A DNA stretch of 24,285 nucleotides from an uncultured Clostridia bacterium (GTDB lineage: Bacteria; Bacillota; Clostridia; Christensenellales; Borkfalkiaceae), in the NCBI GenBank assembly GCA_947090365.1, contig CAMUNT010000014.1:1-24285 (forward strand), given 5' to 3'. Of the stretch, positions 21,224-24,285 are shown piece after piece (position 1 is the first letter of the stretch; the number at the start of each line of letters is the position of its first letter). The position numbers and the translations under genes were made by a program. The notes below the pieces were generated by a model. It ran no database searches and was not told the DNA's origin. It saw only the letters and a program-made list of their open reading frames with translations.

Positions 21224-21253
21224 GTCATTCTGAGGCGCAGTCGAAGAAATCTC
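21224..21253. repeat. Candidate dispersed intergenic repeat
   Basis: The sequence around GTCATTCTGAGGCGCAGTC followed by GAAGAAATCTC resembles the 'GTCATTCTGAG...GAAGAATCTC' repeat scattered in many bacterial genomes. It lies in a 213-base convergent gap without genes. Only one copy is visible here, so repetition is inferred from memory of the motif. Confidence 0.45.
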
Positions 21254-21369
21254 ATTTCTTTACCATATTACCCGCAGTATCTTTCACTCGCGTTCCATTT
21301 GACGTTTACCGTTATCAGCTGTATTTCGGTATTTTACACAATTTCGCACAGTTTGGATTTATAAAAAAA

Positions 21370-21398
21370 CGGAGCAGATTTCTCTGCTCCGCTTTTTT
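21370..21398. terminator. Bidirectional terminator downstream of the rpoC operon
   Basis: CGGAGCAGA (21370-21378) and TCTGCTCCG (21383-21391) form a 9-bp stem with a TTTC loop. A-rich and T-rich runs on either side terminate transcription in both directions. Confidence 0.85.
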
Positions 21399-21741
21399 AT
21401 TTCTTTTTATTTTTGAGCGTGTTTTCGATTACAATACAGCATCTTAACATAACTTCGAGACATTCGTCCAGAAGCTCGGCGCTTCCTTTATCCATAACGC
21501 GCTTTTTGAGTGCGTCGTTGACGATAACCGCCGCGTAATTGAATGACGTGTACAGATTTTTCAAACTGTGCTGTACTCTTCTGAAAGCCTTATCGTTTGC
21601 CAGATGATAATTGTAAATCTTCTGTAAGTCAGCGTTTGCCCCTTTAAAGAGCTTAGCACTGCGCGTTTCCTGTATCTTATTGATATCTTCTATGAACTTG
21701 TCAAGAAGTTCAATCATTTTTAAATCTTCGAGTTCAGGCAT
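21397..21741 (-). CDS. Small helical protein downstream of rpoC, 114 aa
   Basis: The protein is all-helical and charged (DLKMIELLDKFIEDINKIQE, then YNYHLANDKAFRRVQHSLK), with two adjacent cysteines near residue 100 and a Lys-rich end. No signal peptide or known domain is recognised. AGAGGG lies 6 nt before the ATG. It begins 22 bases after the rpoC stop on the same strand and ends at a strong terminator, so it is probably the last gene of the rpoBC operon. Confidence 0.7.
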   Translation of the reverse strand: MPELEDLKMIELLDKFIEDINKIQETRSAKLFKGANADLQKIYNYHLANDKAFRRVQHSLKNLYTSFNYAAVIVNDALKKRVMDKGSAELLDECLEVMLRCCIVIENTLKNKKK

Positions 21742-21763
21742 ACAGTACCCTCTTAAAACATAA

Positions 21764-24285
21764 TTATTCAGCAGGTTTTACTACGCTGTTAAAGCCGGCG
21801 TTGATAGCGGGGGTCATATTTTTATATTCCTTTGCACCTGTGCCCGCAGGGATAAGCTTGCCTATAATAACGTTTTCTTTAAGACCGATGAGAGGGTCAA
21901 CCTTATTCTTGATAGCCGCGTCGGTAAGAACCCTTGCCGTTTCCTGGAAGGACGCCGCCGACAGGAACGAGTCGGTTGACAGCGCGGATTTGGTAATACC
22001 TAAAAGCACGCGCTTCTGAAGTGCGGGGGTTCCGCCCGCTTCGATAGCCTTGCGGTTCTCCTCTTCGACGGTGAACATATCGACGGTTTCGCCGGGAAGA
22101 AGGTTAGTAGAGCCTGCGCTTTCGATTTTAACCTTTCTGAGCATCTGACGAACGATAATTTCAACGTGCTTATCGTTAATGTCAACGCCCTGCGAACGGT
22201 AAACCGACTGAACCTGTTCCAAAATATAGTCCTGAACGCCTTTAACGCCCGATACTCTTAAAATATCCTGAGGGTAAACGGATCCGATATTCAGCACAGT
22301 GCCCGGTTCCACCTTGTCGCCCGTCTTTACGCGCAATTCGGCGTTGAACGGAAGGGTATACTCCTTCTTTGCGTCGCCCGTTACGGGGTCCTTAACTATT
22401 ATATGCTTTAAGTTGTTTTTATCGTCAACGGTGACTACACCCGAAACCTCGCAAAGTGTTGCGCAGCCCTTGGGCTTACGCGCTTCGAAAAGCTCCTCTA
22501 CGCGGGGAAGGCCCTGCGTAATGTCGCCCGTTGCCGCGATACCGCCCGTATGGAAGGTACGCATCGTAAGCTGGGTACCGGGTTCGCCGATTGACTGCGC
22601 CGCGATAACGCCTACGGCTTCGCCAGCCTGTACGGGAGTGTTGGTAGCCATATTCTTGCCGTAGCACTTTGCGCATACGCCGAAACGCGAATTACAGCTG
22701 AATACCGAACGGATAGATACCTGCTCTATTCCCGCGCCAACGATTTCCTTTGCAATCGCATCGGTAACGTAGCCGTTAACCGGTACTATTACTTTGCCGG
22801 TCCTGTCCTTGACGTCCTCGGCCACGAATCTGCCCTGTATTCTGTCTTCAAGGCCTTCGATAATTTCGCCGTTGGGGCCTACTATCGCCTTTACTACGAT
22901 ACCGCGGGGCTTTTTGCTTCCCGCCATACAGTCGTTTTCTCTGACGATAACGTCCTGCGAAACGTCGACAAGTCTTCTCGTAAGGTAACCCGAGTCGGCC
23001 GTCTTTAACGCCGTATCGGCAAGACCTTTTCTACCGCCATGCGACGAAATGAAGTATTCGAGAACGGAAAGTCCCTGCCTGAAACACGATTTAACGGGAA
23101 CTTCTATCTTTTTACCCTGGGGATTGACCATCAGTCCGCGCATACCCGAAAGCTGTTTCATCTGGTCGATTGAACCGCGGGCGCCCGAGTCAGCCATCAT
23201 CCATATGGGATTGAACTTTTCAAGCGTCTTTTTCAGCTCTTCTGTAACGGCGTCGGTAGCCGAATCCCACGCCTCGATAACGGCATTGTAGCGCTCTTCC
23301 TCTCTTAAAAGTCCGCGCTGGTATTTCTTTTCGATTTTGATTACTTTTTCTTCCGTTTCTCTGACGATTTCCTGCTTAGCCGCAGGAATGTGCATATCGA
23401 ATACCGACGTGGTTACCGCGCCGATAGTCGAATACTTGTAACCCAGCGTCTTGATTCTGTCAAGTACGTCCGCAGCCTTGGGCGCTCCGCCGGTTTTGAA
23501 GCAACGGTCGACGATTTTGCCGAGCTGTTTCTTGCCGACTGCAACCGCGCCGCCGAGGAACTCGTAAGAAATTTCGTATTTGAGATAATCTTCCTTTGTT
23601 TTGCGTTCTACGAAGCCGAGATCCTGAGGCATATTAGAGTTGAATATAATTCTGCCGACAGTAGTCTTGACCGTTCCCGTAACAGGCTCGCCGTCGGCGG
23701 TTACGGTACGCCTTACGAAGATTTCGTCCTGCATATGAACGAATTTGCACTGATATGCCATCATTGCTTCGTCTTCGGAAATATAAGCGTTGGGAACGTA
23801 CCTTTCGGCGCCATCTTCGCCCTCTGCGCATTCGTAATATCTGTCGCCGCCCCAGCGGTAGAATTTGCCCTCTTCGCGCCTGATAATCGTAAGATAGTAC
23901 GCGCCGAGAACCATATCCTGTGCGGGCTGCATTACGGGTTTACCGTCTGAAAGCTTTAAAATATTGTTGGAAGAAAGCATTAAAAATCTTGCTTCTGCCT
24001 GAGCCTCTACCGAAAGAGGTACGTGAACCGCCATCTGGTCACCGTCGAAGTCAGCGTTGAACGCGGTACAGACGAGGGGGTGAATTTTAATCGCTCTGCC
24101 CTCGATAAGTACGGGCTCGAACGCCTGAATAGACAGTCTGTGAAGTGTGGGAGCGCGGTTTAAAAGAACGGGATGCTCTTTGATAACCTGCTCTAAAACG
24201 TCCCATACGAAGGGCTTTGCCCGCTCTACGGTACGCTTTGCGCTCTTGATATTGTGGCACTGACCGCTTTCTACAAGCTTTTTCA
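21764..24285 (-). CDS. rpoC: RNA polymerase beta' subunit, C-terminal 839 residues (5' end outside window)
   Basis: The frame is open to the right window edge, so the N-terminal part is missing. Landmarks include the catalytic Mg-binding motif NADFDGDQM (24032-24058), the secondary-channel/bridge-helix region MMADSGARGSIDQMKQLSGMR, and the trigger-loop segment QSIGEPGTQLTMRTFHTGG. The second zinc site is represented by CNSRFGVCAKC and an upstream Cys in VRENDCMAG. The C-terminus ends normally. This is the catalytic subunit of RNA polymerase; conserved spacing shows no frameshift. It is not adjacent to rpoB in the visible sequence because rpoB would lie upstream beyond position 24285. A small helical gene follows downstream. 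Confidence 0.97.
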   Translation of the reverse strand, partial: KKLVESGQCHNIKSAKRTVERAKPFVWDVLEQVIKEHPVLLNRAPTLHRLSIQAFEPVLIEGRAIKIHPLVCTAFNADFDGDQMAVHVPLSVEAQAEARFLMLSSNNILKLSDGKPVMQPAQDMVLGAYYLTIIRREEGKFYRWGGDRYYECAEGEDGAERYVPNAYISEDEAMMAYQCKFVHMQDEIFVRRTVTADGEPVTGTVKTTVGRIIFNSNMPQDLGFVERKTKEDYLKYEISYEFLGGAVAVGKKQLGKIVDRCFKTGGAPKAADVLDRIKTLGYKYSTIGAVTTSVFDMHIPAAKQEIVRETEEKVIKIEKKYQRGLLREEERYNAVIEAWDSATDAVTEELKKTLEKFNPIWMMADSGARGSIDQMKQLSGMRGLMVNPQGKKIEVPVKSCFRQGLSVLEYFISSHGGRKGLADTALKTADSGYLTRRLVDVSQDVIVRENDCMAGSKKPRGIVVKAIVGPNGEIIEGLEDRIQGRFVAEDVKDRTGKVIVPVNGYVTDAIAKEIVGAGIEQVSIRSVFSCNSRFGVCAKCYGKNMATNTPVQAGEAVGVIAAQSIGEPGTQLTMRTFHTGGIAATGDITQGLPRVEELFEARKPKGCATLCEVSGVVTVDDKNNLKHIIVKDPVTGDAKKEYTLPFNAELRVKTGDKVEPGTVLNIGSVYPQDILRVSGVKGVQDYILEQVQSVYRSQGVDINDKHVEIIVRQMLRKVKIESAGSTNLLPGETVDMFTVEEENRKAIEAGGTPALQKRVLLGITKSALSTDSFLSAASFQETARVLTDAAIKNKVDPLIGLKENVIIGKLIPAGTGAKEYKNMTPAINAGFNSVVKPAE

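Noticed and set aside
1..24285. CRISPR array or insertion sequence
   Set aside because: No regularly spaced repeats and no transposase were seen anywhere in the window.

Overview
This window looks like a chromosomal segment of a spore-forming, probably anaerobic Bacillota (Clostridia-like) bacterium carrying an integrated phage. The host clues are a CotF-type spore-coat gene pair, an EFR1-type flavodoxin/ferredoxin, a DUF368/PopT membrane protein and moderate GC content. The lineage call is inference from gene content; no 16S or other taxonomic marker was tested beyond a partial rpoC.

Positions 1 to about 9540 form one mobile element, most likely an inovirus-like (filamentous, ssDNA) prophage whose left end lies outside the window. 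A leftward operon (7273 down to 670) encodes, in order, a small helical protein, a C5-methylase-like protein, a NUMOD4/HNH endonuclease, two Cys-motif proteins, two secreted or membrane-anchored proteins, a very basic protein and a Zot/pI-like ATPase with an N-terminal membrane anchor. The order 'adhesin-like, membrane-anchored protein, then Zot' matches the filamentous-phage morphogenesis module. No Rep and no small major coat gene was recognised, so that module may continue left of position 1. A rightward arm carries an XRE repressor (7432-7788), a membrane zinc-ribbon protein and a tyrosine integrase (8216-9451). The two arms diverge from a promoter/operator region (about 7302-7405) with repeated AACAAT-N5-ATTGTT sites. 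The intergenic stretch 364-669 holds nested perfect inverted repeats that resemble an ssDNA-phage origin or packaging signal. A perfect sigma70 promoter at 1892-1920 drives a roughly 70-nt antisense RNA against the Zot leader.

The integrase gene runs into the 3' end of a tmRNA gene (ssrA, 9542-9929, minus strand), the likely attachment site. The prophage appears to supply the tmRNA terminator. The tmRNA reads as encoding an unusually long tag of 23 residues.

Positions 9967-20276 are host metabolic and housekeeping genes: a 1-phosphofructokinase-type sugar kinase overlapping a phosphopantetheinyl transferase, MTA/SAH nucleosidase, uracil-DNA glycosylase, a 1080-aa lipoprotein on the opposite strand, a spore-coat pair, an SDR/zinc-ribbon fusion protein, an EFR1 ferredoxin and a DUF368 transporter. 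Three of these genes (10055, 11520, 16830) have promoters whose -10 box lies 6-9 nt from the ATG and have no Shine-Dalgarno sequence, so they look leaderless. The lipoprotein promoter has a run of ten G in its -35/-10 spacer, the arrangement of a phase-variable promoter.

Positions 20320-21183 hold a small AT-rich divergent pair (one-TM protein and XRE regulator). The right end is the C-terminal two thirds of rpoC (minus strand, running off the window) with a small unknown gene downstream of it.
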